Shown piece after piece: positions 41,784 to 49,830 of a DNA stretch of 64,000 nt. The notes beneath the pieces were generated by a model that worked only from the letters and a program-made list of their open reading frames with translations, did not search any database and was not told where the DNA came from. Within the stretch, counting starts at the first letter, position 1; every line of letters begins with the position of its first letter. Origin of the DNA: Firmicutes bacterium ASF500 (GTDB lineage Bacteria; Bacillota; Clostridia; Oscillospirales; Oscillospiraceae); assembly GCA_000492175.2 (NCBI GenBank), contig CP097573.1, positions 682,001 to 746,000 on the forward strand. The letters run 5' to 3'. A program made the position numbers and the translations under genes.

Positions 41784-42062
41784 TTAGCCCTGCTCACGCA
41801 TCTTGGCGAAGCAGTCGCTGCAATAGACGGGACGGTCAGACTTGGGCTCGAAGGGAACCTTCGCCTCACCGCCGCAGGAGGCGCAGACGGCCGTGAAGTA
41901 CTCACGGGGGCCGCGGGCGGCGTTCTTGCGGGCGTCACGGCAGGGCTTGCAGCGCTGGGGCTCGTTCTGGAAGCCGCGCTCAGCGTAGAACTCCTGCTCA
42001 CCGGCGGTAAAGGTAAACTCGTTACCGCACTCTTTGCATACCAGGATTTTGTCTTCGTACAT
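41784..42062 (-). CDS. Small multi-zinc-ribbon protein (zinc-ribbon/CxxCx(n) type)
   Basis: The 92-residue protein has four CxxC motifs: CKEC (9-12), CKPC (38-41), CASC and CSDC. The first pair with FTAGEQEFYAERGF matches the zinc-ribbon domain common in Firmicutes proteins of this size; the last two form a second ribbon often followed by KPICSDC-like sequence. It may bind nucleic acid or RNA polymerase-related partners, but its job is not known. GAGGGAAAAA precedes the ATG. It is a single-gene unit with a bidirectional terminator. Confidence 0.85.
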   Translation of the reverse strand: MYEDKILVCKECGNEFTFTAGEQEFYAERGFQNEPQRCKPCRDARKNAARGPREYFTAVCASCGGEAKVPFEPKSDRPVYCSDCFAKMREQG

Positions 42063-42121
42063 GGATTTTTCCCTCTCTTTGACTTTTGCCCGGCGCTTGG
42101 CCTGGGCGTGTGATATTGCGA

Positions 42122-42733
42122 TCAGCTCTCGCTGGATACGCCAGAAATTTGCAGGGCCGTTTTGCGGCGGATACGCTGAATGGCGTTGTCCACCGACTTC
42201 TGTGAGCGGCCCACCCGCTGGGCGATCTCTCCGCAGGAGAGCCCGCTCAGGTAGGGGGGTAAAATTTGTGCTTCAAACTTGGATAACCGGCCCTTGAGCG
42301 CCTCCAGGCGTTCTCTCAGTTCCTCTCTGCCGATGACCACATCCTCGGGGCTCTCGGCGCTGGAAAACAAATATGCGTTAGTTCCGTCAAAAAGAGGGGG
42401 CTCGTAGGAAACACTGTGATTTAACGGGGCGTGCTTGCCGCCCTGGGCCGCCCGGATGGCGGTCAGCATACGGCTTCGGACACACACCTCCGCGAAGGTA
42501 CGGAACGCGGCGTCCCGCCCGGGGTCAAAGCTCCGGATGGCGGTGAGCAGTCCAAGCATTCCCTCTTGGATCAGGTCCTCGCTGTCTCCGCCCGCCAGAA
42601 ACAGGGGACGGGCGCAGGCACGGACCAGGCGGCTGTATCGCCGCACCAGCTCTGTCTCCGCCTGAGAATCACCCTGTGCCACACTCTGGCAAAGCGCCTC
42701 GTCCGAAGGAGATGAATAAGAGGTCTGTTCCAT
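42122..42733 (-). CDS. sigH: RNA polymerase sigma factor, SigH/Spo0H-like
   Basis: The 203-residue sigma-70 protein has region 2 (SEDLIQEGMLGLLTAIRSFD, then FRTFAEVCVRSRMLTAIR) and a region 4 helix-turn-helix (SGLSCGEIAQRVGRSQKSVD). The compact form and FDPGRDAAFRTFA segment are typical of SigH, which directs the transition to sporulation and competence. The start at 42733 follows GAGGT; longer upstream frames lack a site. It supports a spore-forming host. The nearby glmM gene points the same way but has a separate start and 120-base gap. Confidence 0.88.
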   Translation of the reverse strand: MEQTSYSSPSDEALCQSVAQGDSQAETELVRRYSRLVRACARPLFLAGGDSEDLIQEGMLGLLTAIRSFDPGRDAAFRTFAEVCVRSRMLTAIRAAQGGKHAPLNHSVSYEPPLFDGTNAYLFSSAESPEDVVIGREELRERLEALKGRLSKFEAQILPPYLSGLSCGEIAQRVGRSQKSVDNAIQRIRRKTALQISGVSSES

Positions 42734-42857
42734 TTTATTACCTCTGTCCTTTATCATAGTAATCAATATATTCAGATTTGTCAAGGCTTTTCGGGAAAAA
42801 CTTTGTTGCGTTTTCCATTTTTCCAATTTCTGGATACTTTCCCAACCCTCCATTTGG

Positions 42858-44210
42858 TCACAGCTGGCGAATCAGATCGGCCAGGCGCTGGCCGGCCTGC
42901 CGGGCCTGTTCCTCTGTTTTCGCCTCCACCATGACCCGCATCAGCGCCTCGGTCCCCGAGGGGCGGACCAGCACCCGCCCCTCGCCGGACAGGGCCTCCT
43001 CCTCCCGCTGAACCGCCTGCGCCAGAAGGGGGCTGGCCATATTGGCCTTCTTCACGTCGTTGTCCGCCACCGGGATGTTGATGAGCACCTGGGGGTACCG
43101 GGGGCAGGCCCCGAAGACCTCCGAGGCCTTCCGGCCGCTCTCCTTCATCAGGGCCAGGATTTTCAGGGCGGTGAGCTGTCCGTCGCCGGTGGTGGCGTGG
43201 TCCAGGAAAATCATGTGCCCCGACTGCTCCCCTCCCAGACGGTAGCCCTTGGCTACCATCCGCTCCAGCACATTCCGGTCCCCCACGTCGGTACACTCCA
43301 GAGAAATGCCGTTCTCCTTGGCGTGGACGTGGAAGCCCAGGTTGGACATGACGGTGGCTACCACTGTGTCCCCAGGCAGCTCCCCCTTGCTCTTCATGTC
43401 CAGGCCGCAGGCCGCCATGATCTGGTCGCCGTCGATGAGATTGCCCAGCTCATCCACCGCCAGGCACCGGTCGGCGTCCCCGTCGAAGGCGATGCCGATA
43501 TCGTAGCCCCCCGCCCTCACCATAGCGGCCAGGGCATCCATATGGGTGGAGCCGCACCGGTCGTTGATGTTCACCCCGTCGGGGTCGGCGTTGATTACGT
43601 CGGTGCGCAGCTTGGAGAACCGGTCAAAGAGCCGGGCGGCGGTGGCGGAGGCGGCGCCGTTGGCGCAGTCCACCAGAATATGCAGACCGCCCAGGGTGGA
43701 GTCAATGGTAGATTCCAGGTGGTCAATATAGTCCTCGCTGGCCTTGGGGGCCACGTAGCTCACCTTGCCGATGTCCGCCCCCGTCTTCATGGGCACGTTG
43801 TTGGAGCCGAAGAGGACGATGTCCTCAATCTTCTCCTCCAGCTCGTCGGACAGCTTGAAGCCCTGGCCGTTGAAAATCTTGATGCCGTTGTGCTCAAAGG
43901 GGTTGTGGCTGGCCGAGATGACGATGCCGGCGTCGGCCTCCTCGTCCACCGTCACCCAGGCCACCCCCGGCGTGGGCAGGGTGCCCAGGTCCAGCACGTC
44001 CGCCCCGGCGGTACACAGCCCGGAGATCAGCGAGCCCTTGAGCAGGTCCCCCGAAATGCGGGTGTCCTTGCCGATGGTCACCAGGGGCTTCCCCCCCTTC
44101 TTCTTCGCCAGCACCGTAGCCGCCGCCAGCCCCACCTTGTAGGCCAGGTCCGCGTCCAGCCCGGCGTTTACCACGCCTCGGATGCCGTCCGTCCCAAATA
44201 ATTTGCCCAT
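42858..44210 (-). CDS. glmM: Phosphoglucosamine mutase
   Basis: The 450-residue phosphohexomutase has the phosphoserine loop ISASHNP (S101), the metal-binding DGDADR segment and the C-terminal phosphate-binding RPSGTEALMRVM. It converts glucosamine-6-phosphate to glucosamine-1-phosphate for UDP-GlcNAc, feeding peptidoglycan and the TagO/WecB pathway encoded at 52454-54704. The start at 44210 (MGKLFGTDGIRG) matches the family; GAGGTG lies upstream. Confidence 0.96.
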   Translation of the reverse strand: MGKLFGTDGIRGVVNAGLDADLAYKVGLAAATVLAKKKGGKPLVTIGKDTRISGDLLKGSLISGLCTAGADVLDLGTLPTPGVAWVTVDEEADAGIVISASHNPFEHNGIKIFNGQGFKLSDELEEKIEDIVLFGSNNVPMKTGADIGKVSYVAPKASEDYIDHLESTIDSTLGGLHILVDCANGAASATAARLFDRFSKLRTDVINADPDGVNINDRCGSTHMDALAAMVRAGGYDIGIAFDGDADRCLAVDELGNLIDGDQIMAACGLDMKSKGELPGDTVVATVMSNLGFHVHAKENGISLECTDVGDRNVLERMVAKGYRLGGEQSGHMIFLDHATTGDGQLTALKILALMKESGRKASEVFGACPRYPQVLINIPVADNDVKKANMASPLLAQAVQREEEALSGEGRVLVRPSGTEALMRVMVEAKTEEQARQAGQRLADLIRQL

Positions 44211-44296
44211 GTTAATACACCTCAACTTTCCATTTAGATAGTGCGGCCACAGGCCGCTATAAGCCTCCTTCCCCGCAAGGGGGACGCGATATCCGT

Positions 44297-44380
44297 TGTA
44301 GGGCGGGACGACTCGGCCCGCCGTCCACGGAGAGTAGGTGCCCTCGGGAGAACGGCGCGCCGAGGTCGCCGCGCCCTACA
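44297..44380. repeat. Dispersed palindromic element, TGTAGGGCG type
   Basis: TGTAGGGCG (44297-44305) and CGCCCTACA (44372-44380) bound an 84-bp GC-rich palindromic unit with internal GGCGCGCCG. Its complement begins TGTAGGGCGCGGC, as does the complement of the 81-bp element at 56235-56315 and a partial copy at 57117. It is a REP or MITE-like family. Confidence 0.7.
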
Positions 44381-44399
44381 CCCTACGTCCCCCGCAGGG

Positions 44400-44585
44400 C
44401 CAGCCTCCTTTTGAAAGGAGGTGCCCCAGTTCGCAAACTGGGGCGGAGGATTGCATTTTGCGAAGCAAAATATACGAAGTATACGAGATTTCTGCAAATT
44501 TTGTTTACTTCGTATGTTCGGCTTCGCCGAACGCAATCCTCAGTCAGCCTTCGGCTGACAGCCCCTTTCAAAAGGGGCCTTTTGG
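44400..44585. repeat. Cluster of six or seven short hairpins
   Basis: Consecutive small stem-loops fill the gap: CCTCC...GGAGG, GCCCCAG/CTGGGGC, ATTTTGC/GCAAAAT, ATACGAAGTAT, GTTCGGC/GCCGAAC, GTCAGCC/GGCTGAC and GCCCC/GGGGC. Related text recurs around the DUF559 gene (47025-47157). No reading frame is convincing. It looks like a short non-coding mobile repeat. Confidence 0.6.
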
Positions 44586-44589
44586 GTGC

Positions 44590-44811
44590 TCACCTGTTCA
44601 CTTCCCGTCTATCAGTCCGGCCCAGGAGGTAGTCGACGCTGACGTTGAAATATTCCGCCAGTGCGTACAGGCGAGGCACGTCCGGGTAGCCCTTTCCCTG
44701 TTCATAGAGCCGGTATCCACCGGCTGAGAGCCCTAAATCCCTCGCTACTTCTTCCTGATTCAGCCCAAATTCTTTACGAATTGCTTTTAAGCGTTTTGGA
44801 AATTCCTCCAT
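44590..44811 (-). CDS. Small XRE-family regulator
   Basis: The 73-residue protein is a single Cro/C1 helix-turn-helix (NQEEVARDLGLSAGGYRLYE) followed by YALAEYFNVSVDYLLGRTD. The ATG at 44811 follows AAAGGAG. It is divergent from an 87-residue protein and shares a palindromic operator with it (44862-44878), as for the pair at 23339-23878. Confidence 0.85.
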   Translation of the reverse strand: MEEFPKRLKAIRKEFGLNQEEVARDLGLSAGGYRLYEQGKGYPDVPRLYALAEYFNVSVDYLLGRTDRREVNR

Positions 44812-44828
44812 AAATATCTCCTTTCCCC

Positions 44829-44878
44829 TTGACAAAGGAGAAAATAGGGCCTACAATAAATTACAAGTAATACTTGTA
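44829..44878 (+). promoter_or_regulatory. Promoter and palindromic operator for the 87-residue protein
   Basis: TTGACA (44829-44834), 17-bp spacer and TACAAT (44852-44857) face rightward. The perfect TACAAGTA-A-TACTTGTA palindrome (44862-44878) covers the expected start of transcription, so a dimer of the adjacent regulator would block it. Confidence 0.8.
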
Positions 44879-44911
44879 CAATAATCACTTTTAATTCGGA
44901 GGTCTCATTTT

Positions 44912-45175
44912 ATGAACTCACTGCCATCTCTGTTCCTCAACGACACCATCGACGCTGAAATTGAGGCGTTCTGCGCCAGCGACCCGGAATTTACAAAAGC
45001 GAAACAGGAATTCTACAAAGTCTCAAGTCAAATTGCAGAGCTGGTCGGCTGCGACCTGTATAACGCTTTTGAAACAAGCCTCAGCGCATATTGGCTCCGC
45101 GCCTCCGACCTCTATTATCTCTACGGACTGGGCCTGCGTCAAGAGATTTTGCAAACAATCGGCACGGGTGGATAA
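44912..45175 (+). CDS. Small helical protein, unknown function
   Basis: The 87-residue protein (MNSLPSLFLNDTIDAEIEAF) is acidic at the N-terminus and predicted alpha-helical throughout, without signal or membrane span. GGAGGT lies nine bases before the ATG. It is controlled by a strong promoter with operator next to a divergent regulator gene. A partner or antitoxin-like role is possible but nothing in the sequence proves it. No family is recognised. Confidence 0.7.
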   Translation: MNSLPSLFLNDTIDAEIEAFCASDPEFTKAKQEFYKVSSQIAELVGCDLYNAFETSLSAYWLRASDLYYLYGLGLRQEILQTIGTGG

Positions 45176-45184
45176 TATCCGCCC

Positions 45185-45565
45185 CTACCGCTTCCCCGCC
45201 GCAAAGTCGTAAGCCTCCCGCACCCAGGCCATCAGCTCGCCGTCGATCTCCTCCACGGAGCCAATCACTATGTGGTGAGTCCACCGGCCCGGGTAGGGCT
45301 CAGAGGCCTGGTCAACGCGCGGGGAGCCCTCCCGCCGGTTCAGGCCCAGGGTGATGGTGATGTAGGGGTCGGGCCGGTCCTTGGCCTTCCGGGCGGCGAG
45401 AAAGGACACCGCCCCGAACACCCGCCGGTTTTTCAGGGTGATCTGGCTCTTCTGCGGCTGGATGACCACCCCCTCCAGCTCGGCCAGCAGACGGGCCTCA
45501 AAAGCCTCGTACAGTGGGATAGCCTCCGGGTGCTCATTGAAAAAGAACAGTGTATTTTGTTCCAT
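45185..45565 (-). CDS. DUF5655-like protein
   Basis: The 126-residue soluble protein opens with FFNEHPEAIPLYEAFEARLL and contains VVIQPQKSQITLKNRRVFGA and DPYITITLGL, a pattern I associate with DUF5655 proteins of unknown function. It lies nine bases downstream of ruvB on the same strand, with AGGAGG near the ruvB side, so it may be the last gene of the ruv cluster. The reading frame shows strong codon bias like its neighbours. Confidence 0.65.
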   Translation of the reverse strand: MEQNTLFFFNEHPEAIPLYEAFEARLLAELEGVVIQPQKSQITLKNRRVFGAVSFLAARKAKDRPDPYITITLGLNRREGSPRVDQASEPYPGRWTHHIVIGSVEEIDGELMAWVREAYDFAAGKR

Positions 45566-45574
45566 AAGGACCTC

Positions 45575-46639
45575 CTAAAAGCTCAGCTGATCCAGCCCCG
45601 CCTGTCCGCCGGGGACGGGCAGACCCAAATGCTGGTAGGCCTTGGGCGTGACGCACCGGCCCCGGGGGGTGCGGGTGAGGAAGCCCAACTGCATCAGGTA
45701 GGGTTCGTACACGTCCTCCAGGGTGATCGCCTCCTCGTTGATGGTGGCGGCCAGGGTCTCCAGCCCCACCGGCCCGCCCCGGTAATTTTCCACGATAGAC
45801 CGGAGCATCCGGTGGTCGATGGAGTCCAGTCCAAGGTGGTCGATCTCCAGGGCGGTAAGGGCCTCGTCAGCCACCCTTTTGGTGATAACGCCCCCCGCCC
45901 GCACCTGGGCGAAGTCCCGCACCCGCCGGAGCATCCGGTTGGCGATACGGGGCGTCCCCCGGGACCGCCTGGCAATCTCCATGGCGCCGTCGGGTTCAAT
46001 GGGCACCTCCAGAATCCCGGCGGACCGGGTGACGATCCAGGACAACTCCTCTGGCGAATACAGCTCCAGCCGCAGGGTCACCCCGAATCGGTCCCGGAGA
46101 GGGGCGGACAGCTGTCCCGCCCTTGTGGTGGCTCCGATCAGGGTGAACTTGGGCAGGTCCAGCCGGATGGAGTTGGCCGACGGCCCCTTGCCGATGATGA
46201 TGTCAATGGCGTAGTCCTCCATGGCGGGGTAGAGAATCTCCTCCACCGCCCGGTTGAGGCGGTGAATCTCGTCCACAAAGAGGATGTCGTTTTCGTTCAG
46301 GTTGGTCAGCAGCGCGGCCAGGTCCCCCGCCTTCTCAATGGCCGGGCCGGAGGTAATCCGTACGTTGACCCCCATCTCGTTGGCGATGATGCCGGACAGG
46401 GTGGTCTTGCCCAGCCCCGGCGGGCCGTGGAGCAAGACGTGGTCCAACGGCTCGCTGCGCATCTTGGCCGCCTGGATGAAAACCTCCAGGTTGCCCTTGG
46501 CCTTTTCCTGGCCGATGTACTCCTTCAAGGTCTTGGGTCGCAGGGAAAATTCCCCCTCGTCCTCACGGGTCAGCGAGGTGGTCACCAGAGGCTCCAGCTC
46601 CTCAGCGTCCAGCCCCCCGCCGGAAAAATCAATGCTCAC
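45575..46639 (-). CDS. ruvB: Holliday junction branch migration helicase RuvB
   Basis: The 354-residue AAA+ ATPase has Walker A GPPGLGKT (72-79), Walker [11 protein letters not shown], sensor motif IGATTRAG, arginine finger region SAPLRDRFG and the C-terminal winged helix with LGLPVPGG. It drives Holliday junction migration with RuvA. The start is GTG at 46639. ruvA and ruvC lie upstream (49194-48059) but are separated from ruvB by two unknown genes and a DUF559 gene. Confidence 0.97.
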   Translation of the reverse strand: MSIDFSGGGLDAEELEPLVTTSLTREDEGEFSLRPKTLKEYIGQEKAKGNLEVFIQAAKMRSEPLDHVLLHGPPGLGKTTLSGIIANEMGVNVRITSGPAIEKAGDLAALLTNLNENDILFVDEIHRLNRAVEEILYPAMEDYAIDIIIGKGPSANSIRLDLPKFTLIGATTRAGQLSAPLRDRFGVTLRLELYSPEELSWIVTRSAGILEVPIEPDGAMEIARRSRGTPRIANRMLRRVRDFAQVRAGGVITKRVADEALTALEIDHLGLDSIDHRMLRSIVENYRGGPVGLETLAATINEEAITLEDVYEPYLMQLGFLTRTPRGRCVTPKAYQHLGLPVPGGQAGLDQLSF

Positions 46640-46643
46640 AATG

Positions 46644-47018
46644 TCACTTCCTATTTGTGGATGTTATTTTTGATGCAACTATCCGGTCAATATATCTGCA
46701 AGTATCTGCAAATCTATCTCTCACCGCACCATTTGGAAAACGAATGACCTCTATTCCCCACGCCCGAAGCAGTTTGTCCCGTTCTTCATCATATTCAGCT
46801 CCGGCCTGTGTGTAATGCTGGGAACCGTCCAGTTCAATGGCAATTTTGGCGCTGGCACAGTAGAAATCCACAATGTATCCATCAATCACCTTTTGCCGCA
46901 AAAAACGAACGGGATAATCCTTTAGAAAATCGTACCACAGGTGCCGCTCCTCCGGTGTCATATTTTTGCGCAGTTCCTTTGCCCTTGGTGTCAGTGTTGG
47001 TACATGTTTACGTTTCAT
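46644..47018 (-). CDS. DUF559-family (Vsr-like) endonuclease-fold protein
   Basis: The 124-residue protein has the DUF559 pattern: [37 protein letters not shown] and [11 protein letters not shown], with catalytic-type D/E residues of the PD-(D/E)XK fold. The ATG at 47018 is preferred over a longer frame that starts inside a hairpin repeat. It sits four bases before ruvB in an array of stem-loops, suggesting arrival as part of a small mobile unit. Activity is not established for most members of the family. Confidence 0.85.
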   Translation of the reverse strand: MKRKHVPTLTPRAKELRKNMTPEERHLWYDFLKDYPVRFLRQKVIDGYIVDFYCASAKIAIELDGSQHYTQAGAEYDEERDKLLRAWGIEVIRFPNGAVRDRFADTCRYIDRIVASKITSTNRK

Positions 47019-47024
47019 GGAATC

Positions 47025-47157
47025 CCCCCGCCACTTCGTGGCCCTCCCCCCTTTTGCAAGGGGGGCTTTTTTATGCTGAATACCTCTGTTCTCCTCCAAA
47101 GGCCCCCTTGCTAAAGGGGGCTGGCACGGCGAAGCCGTGACTGGGGGATTCCGCCCC
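47025..47157. repeat. Hairpin-rich element beside the DUF559 gene
   Basis: Stem-loops include GCCCCCCTT/AAGGGGGG with T run, GCCCCCTT/AAGGGGGC and CACGGC/GCCGTG, with GGAATCCCCC near both edges (about 47030 and complement near 47145). This flanks the DUF559 gene on its upstream side and resembles the multi-hairpin cluster at 44400-44585. Confidence 0.55.
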
Positions 47158-47490
47158 CTACCATCTCCGCGCCAATTCCCGGAGGGTATCCAAAAAGGCC
47201 TCCTCGCCGAAGGTGTTGAACTTAAAGATCATTCCCTGACTGCCCCCGGCGGTAATGCCGGACAGATAAATTTTCTCCTCATCCCCCACCAGGGTGAGGG
47301 TCATAGACAGGCGGTTTCCGCCGGTCATGCTGTACCGCTCGTAGACCCGAACGGTGACCCGCACGCCGAAGGTCTGAAAATAGCTCTCCTCCTCAAAGCT
47401 AGCCGACATACTGCCGTTGAGGATGCCGTCGTGAAAATATCGCAGGGCCTGATCGTAGTCGCCCTGTAAGGTACACTCAAATTTCGCCAT
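47158..47490 (-). CDS. Small protein, possibly DUF6054-like
   Basis: The 110-residue protein (MAKFECTLQGDYDQALRYFH) contains VRVYERYSMTGGNRLSMTLT and a GGSQGMIFKFNT segment. This fits my memory of DUF6054, but I would not insist on it. GGAGAGGAG precedes the ATG at 47490. It starts two bases from the end of the upstream membrane protein gene, so the two belong to one transcript with ruvCA. No catalytic motif is visible. Confidence 0.6.
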   Translation of the reverse strand: MAKFECTLQGDYDQALRYFHDGILNGSMSASFEEESYFQTFGVRVTVRVYERYSMTGGNRLSMTLTLVGDEEKIYLSGITAGGSQGMIFKFNTFGEEAFLDTLRELARRW

Positions 47491-47491
47491 A

Positions 47492-48049
47492 TTAACTCCT
47501 CTCCGCTTCGACCAGCTGAAGCTCATCGGGCAGATGGTCAATGCCGTCCACAATATAGAGGTCCAAAATGTAGTCGCTTTCCAGGTCCTCCCGGCGGACC
47601 TCGGGCGCGTCGGCCATGTAGTAGCCGGTCACTCTGCCGTTCCGGTTGTCGCCGTAGACCGCCGCTTCACACCGGCTGCGGCTCCAGCTTCCGGAGTGGT
47701 ACAGCTCCCCCTCTTTCCAATCGCTCATTCCGACCTGCCGCAAACGCAGGCCAAACAGCTGCCGCTCAAAGAAAATCACATAACCATATTTCCAGTCCGG
47801 GTCGCTGTCCCGGTACTCCTCATACAGGATTGCCTGCATCCGGCCCTTGCGGGCAGTTTTTCGCACCGCGATTTTCAGGTCATAAACTCCTTTTTCTTCC
47901 ACCCTCTGTTCCACGTACCAGGTCATGTCCTCCTCACCGGTGCCGCAGGTCATGGGGCCGTAATACTGAACGCGGATGTACCAGATGGTGACGCTCAGCA
48001 GCAATATCCCAGCCAGCACCCAGGGCCAGCGCCGTCTCTTTTTGTCCAT
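47492..48049 (-). CDS. Membrane-anchored protein of unknown function
   Basis: The 185-residue protein has a basic N-terminus (MDKKRRRWPW), one membrane span (about 9-27) and an extracytoplasmic domain with many Tyr, Asp and Arg residues (EEYRDSDPDWKYGYVIFFE). It starts nine bases after ruvA. No known domain is seen. Its position between ruvA and ruvB is conserved-looking in spacing but unusual for a repair operon. Confidence 0.65.
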   Translation of the reverse strand: MDKKRRRWPWVLAGILLLSVTIWYIRVQYYGPMTCGTGEEDMTWYVEQRVEEKGVYDLKIAVRKTARKGRMQAILYEEYRDSDPDWKYGYVIFFERQLFGLRLRQVGMSDWKEGELYHSGSWSRSRCEAAVYGDNRNGRVTGYYMADAPEVRREDLESDYILDLYIVDGIDHLPDELQLVEAERS

Positions 48050-48058
48050 ACTTCCCCC

Positions 48059-48667
48059 TTATCCCTTCACCATCTTTTTCAGCGCCTGTTTGATAACCTG
48101 CTCCAGACTTTGCCCGTCCAGGTCGATGCCCTTGAGGGCCAGGTTGATCTCCCCCTGGGAGTAGCCCAGGACGGCCAGGGCGGCGGTGGCCTCGGACAGC
48201 TTGTTTTCCGGGATGACGGTGACGCCGGTGCCGGCGTAGGTCTCCCCGGCGGCGTTGATGGACTGGCCCTTAGCCAGCTTGTCCTTCAGCTCCAGAATGA
48301 CCCGCTGGGCGATTTTTTTCCCGATGCCCTGAGCACAGGTGAGGGCCTTTTCGTCCCCGGTAATGATGGACAGCGCCAGGTTGGCCGGGGTGCTGGCCGA
48401 CAGGATGGACAGCGCCGCCTTGGGGCCCACGCCGGAGACGGAAATAAGCTGCTGGAACAGCCGCAGCTCCTCCGCCGTGGAGAAGCCGTACAGCTCCATA
48501 GCGTCCTCCCGGACGTTGAGATGTGTAAAGAGCTTTCCCTTGTCACCCTTTTTCAATGCGGACAGGGTGTAACTGGTGGTGCGGCAGGCGTAGCCCACCC
48601 CGCCGCAGTCAATGACGGCCAGAAAGGGCTCGATGTGGGCCACGGTACCGTTGAGATAATAAAACAT
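48059..48667 (-). CDS. ruvA: Holliday junction DNA-binding protein RuvA
   Basis: The 202-residue protein has the N-terminal OB fold (MFYYLNGTVAHIEPFLAVID), two helix-hairpin-helix motifs (ISVSGVGPKAALSILS and AQGIGKKIAQRVILELKDKL) and the C-terminal RuvB-binding three-helix part. It binds Holliday junctions and recruits RuvB. It follows ruvC by five bases. Length is standard. Confidence 0.96.
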   Translation of the reverse strand: MFYYLNGTVAHIEPFLAVIDCGGVGYACRTTSYTLSALKKGDKGKLFTHLNVREDAMELYGFSTAEELRLFQQLISVSGVGPKAALSILSASTPANLALSIITGDEKALTCAQGIGKKIAQRVILELKDKLAKGQSINAAGETYAGTGVTVIPENKLSEATAALAVLGYSQGEINLALKGIDLDGQSLEQVIKQALKKMVKG

Positions 48668-48672
48668 ATGCG

Positions 48673-49194
48673 TTACCTCGTATCATATTTTTCCGGGTCA
48701 AAGACCCGTTCGGTGTTGAGCAGACTGGTGGCTGACCGGGCGTGACAGATGGCAATTGCCAGAGCGTCGGCGGCGTCGTCGGGGCGGGGGACCTCCCGCA
48801 TGGACAACAGCCGCTGGGTCATCAACATGACCTGCCGCTTATCCGCCCCGCCGTACCCGGCCACGGCCTGCTTCACCTGCATGGGGGTGTACTCAAAGAT
48901 GGGCACCCCCAGCTTTTCCGCCGCCAGGAGGATCACCCCCCGGCCATGGGCCACGGCGATTCCGGTGGTAATGTTTTTGGAGAAAAACAGCTCCTCCACC
49001 GCCATCTCGTCGGGGTGAAAGGTGTGAATCAGCTCCTCCATATCGTCAGAAATCTGGAGGAGGCGGCGGGACAGGGGGATGCCCGGCGGGGTTGTGATCA
49101 CCCCGTAGCGCAGGAGGGTATTTTTCTGCCGCTCCGCCCGGACGACCCCGAAGCCGATGGTGGCTACTCCCGGGTCGATGCCCAGAATAATCAT
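48673..49194 (-). CDS. ruvC: Crossover junction endodeoxyribonuclease RuvC
   Basis: The 173-residue resolvase begins MIILGIDPGVATIGFGVV with the first catalytic Asp (D7), has the second acidic residue in VEELFF and ends with the Asp cluster RPDDAADALAIAICHA. It cleaves Holliday junctions. The ATG at 49194 is the family start; a longer frame adds six residues. GGGGGAG lies upstream. It is the first gene of the ruv cluster. Confidence 0.96.
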   Translation of the reverse strand: MIILGIDPGVATIGFGVVRAERQKNTLLRYGVITTPPGIPLSRRLLQISDDMEELIHTFHPDEMAVEELFFSKNITTGIAVAHGRGVILLAAEKLGVPIFEYTPMQVKQAVAGYGGADKRQVMLMTQRLLSMREVPRPDDAADALAIAICHARSATSLLNTERVFDPEKYDTR

Positions 49195-49326
49195 ACGCTC
49201 CCCCCTGCCCATAATAATACATGGTAATTATAGCACAGGAATGGTAAAATGGGAAAGAAAAATTTTCAGCGCTCTGTGACAATTCCCGCCTCTTCTTTGA
49301 GTTACAGGTGAAAGGAGGTCTTGCAT

Positions 49327-49830
49327 ATGGAAGCTCTGCCGCTGCGCGCGGGCGGTGAGATGGACTCAGTGATAGACCGCTATCAGGATATGGTGTACGG
49401 CCTGGCCCTGACCCGGACGGGCAACCGGGCCGACGCCGACGACGTGTTTCAGGAGGTATTCCTGGCCTACTGCCAGTGCGGCAAGACATTTCGGGACGAG
49501 GAGCACCGGAAAGCCTGGCTGCTGCGCACCACCGTCAACCAGGCCCGGCGGGTGACTGCCTCCAGCTGGAGGAAAAAGACCGTCCCCCTGTCGGAGCGGG
49601 AGGACGCCCCGGTCCAGTTCCGGGAGCCCGAGGAAAACCAGGTGTGGGAGGCCCTCCAGGGCCTGACCGAGGACTACCGCCTGCCCATCTATCTGTTTTA
49701 CTTCCAGGAGCTGTCCACCCAGGAGATCGCCAAAGCCCTGGCGATCCGCCCCGGAGCCGTCCGGATGCGGCTCACCCGGGGCCGGGAACAGCTCCGTGAA
49801 AAGCTGAAAGGAGCGTATTTTGATGAATAA
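49327..49830 (+). CDS. ECF-type RNA polymerase sigma factor
   Basis: The 167-residue sigma-70 protein has region 2 (IDRYQDMVYGLALTRTGN, DADDVFQEVFLAYCQ) and region 4 (LSTQEIAKALAIRPGAVRMRLTR, quoted in part). AAAGGAGGT is seven bases before ATG 49327. It overlaps the next gene, which encodes a membrane protein likely to be its anti-sigma factor. ECF sigmas of this type respond to envelope stress, inferred here from the partner. Confidence 0.9.
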   Translation: MEALPLRAGGEMDSVIDRYQDMVYGLALTRTGNRADADDVFQEVFLAYCQCGKTFRDEEHRKAWLLRTTVNQARRVTASSWRKKTVPLSEREDAPVQFREPEENQVWEALQGLTEDYRLPIYLFYFQELSTQEIAKALAIRPGAVRMRLTRGREQLREKLKGAYFDE

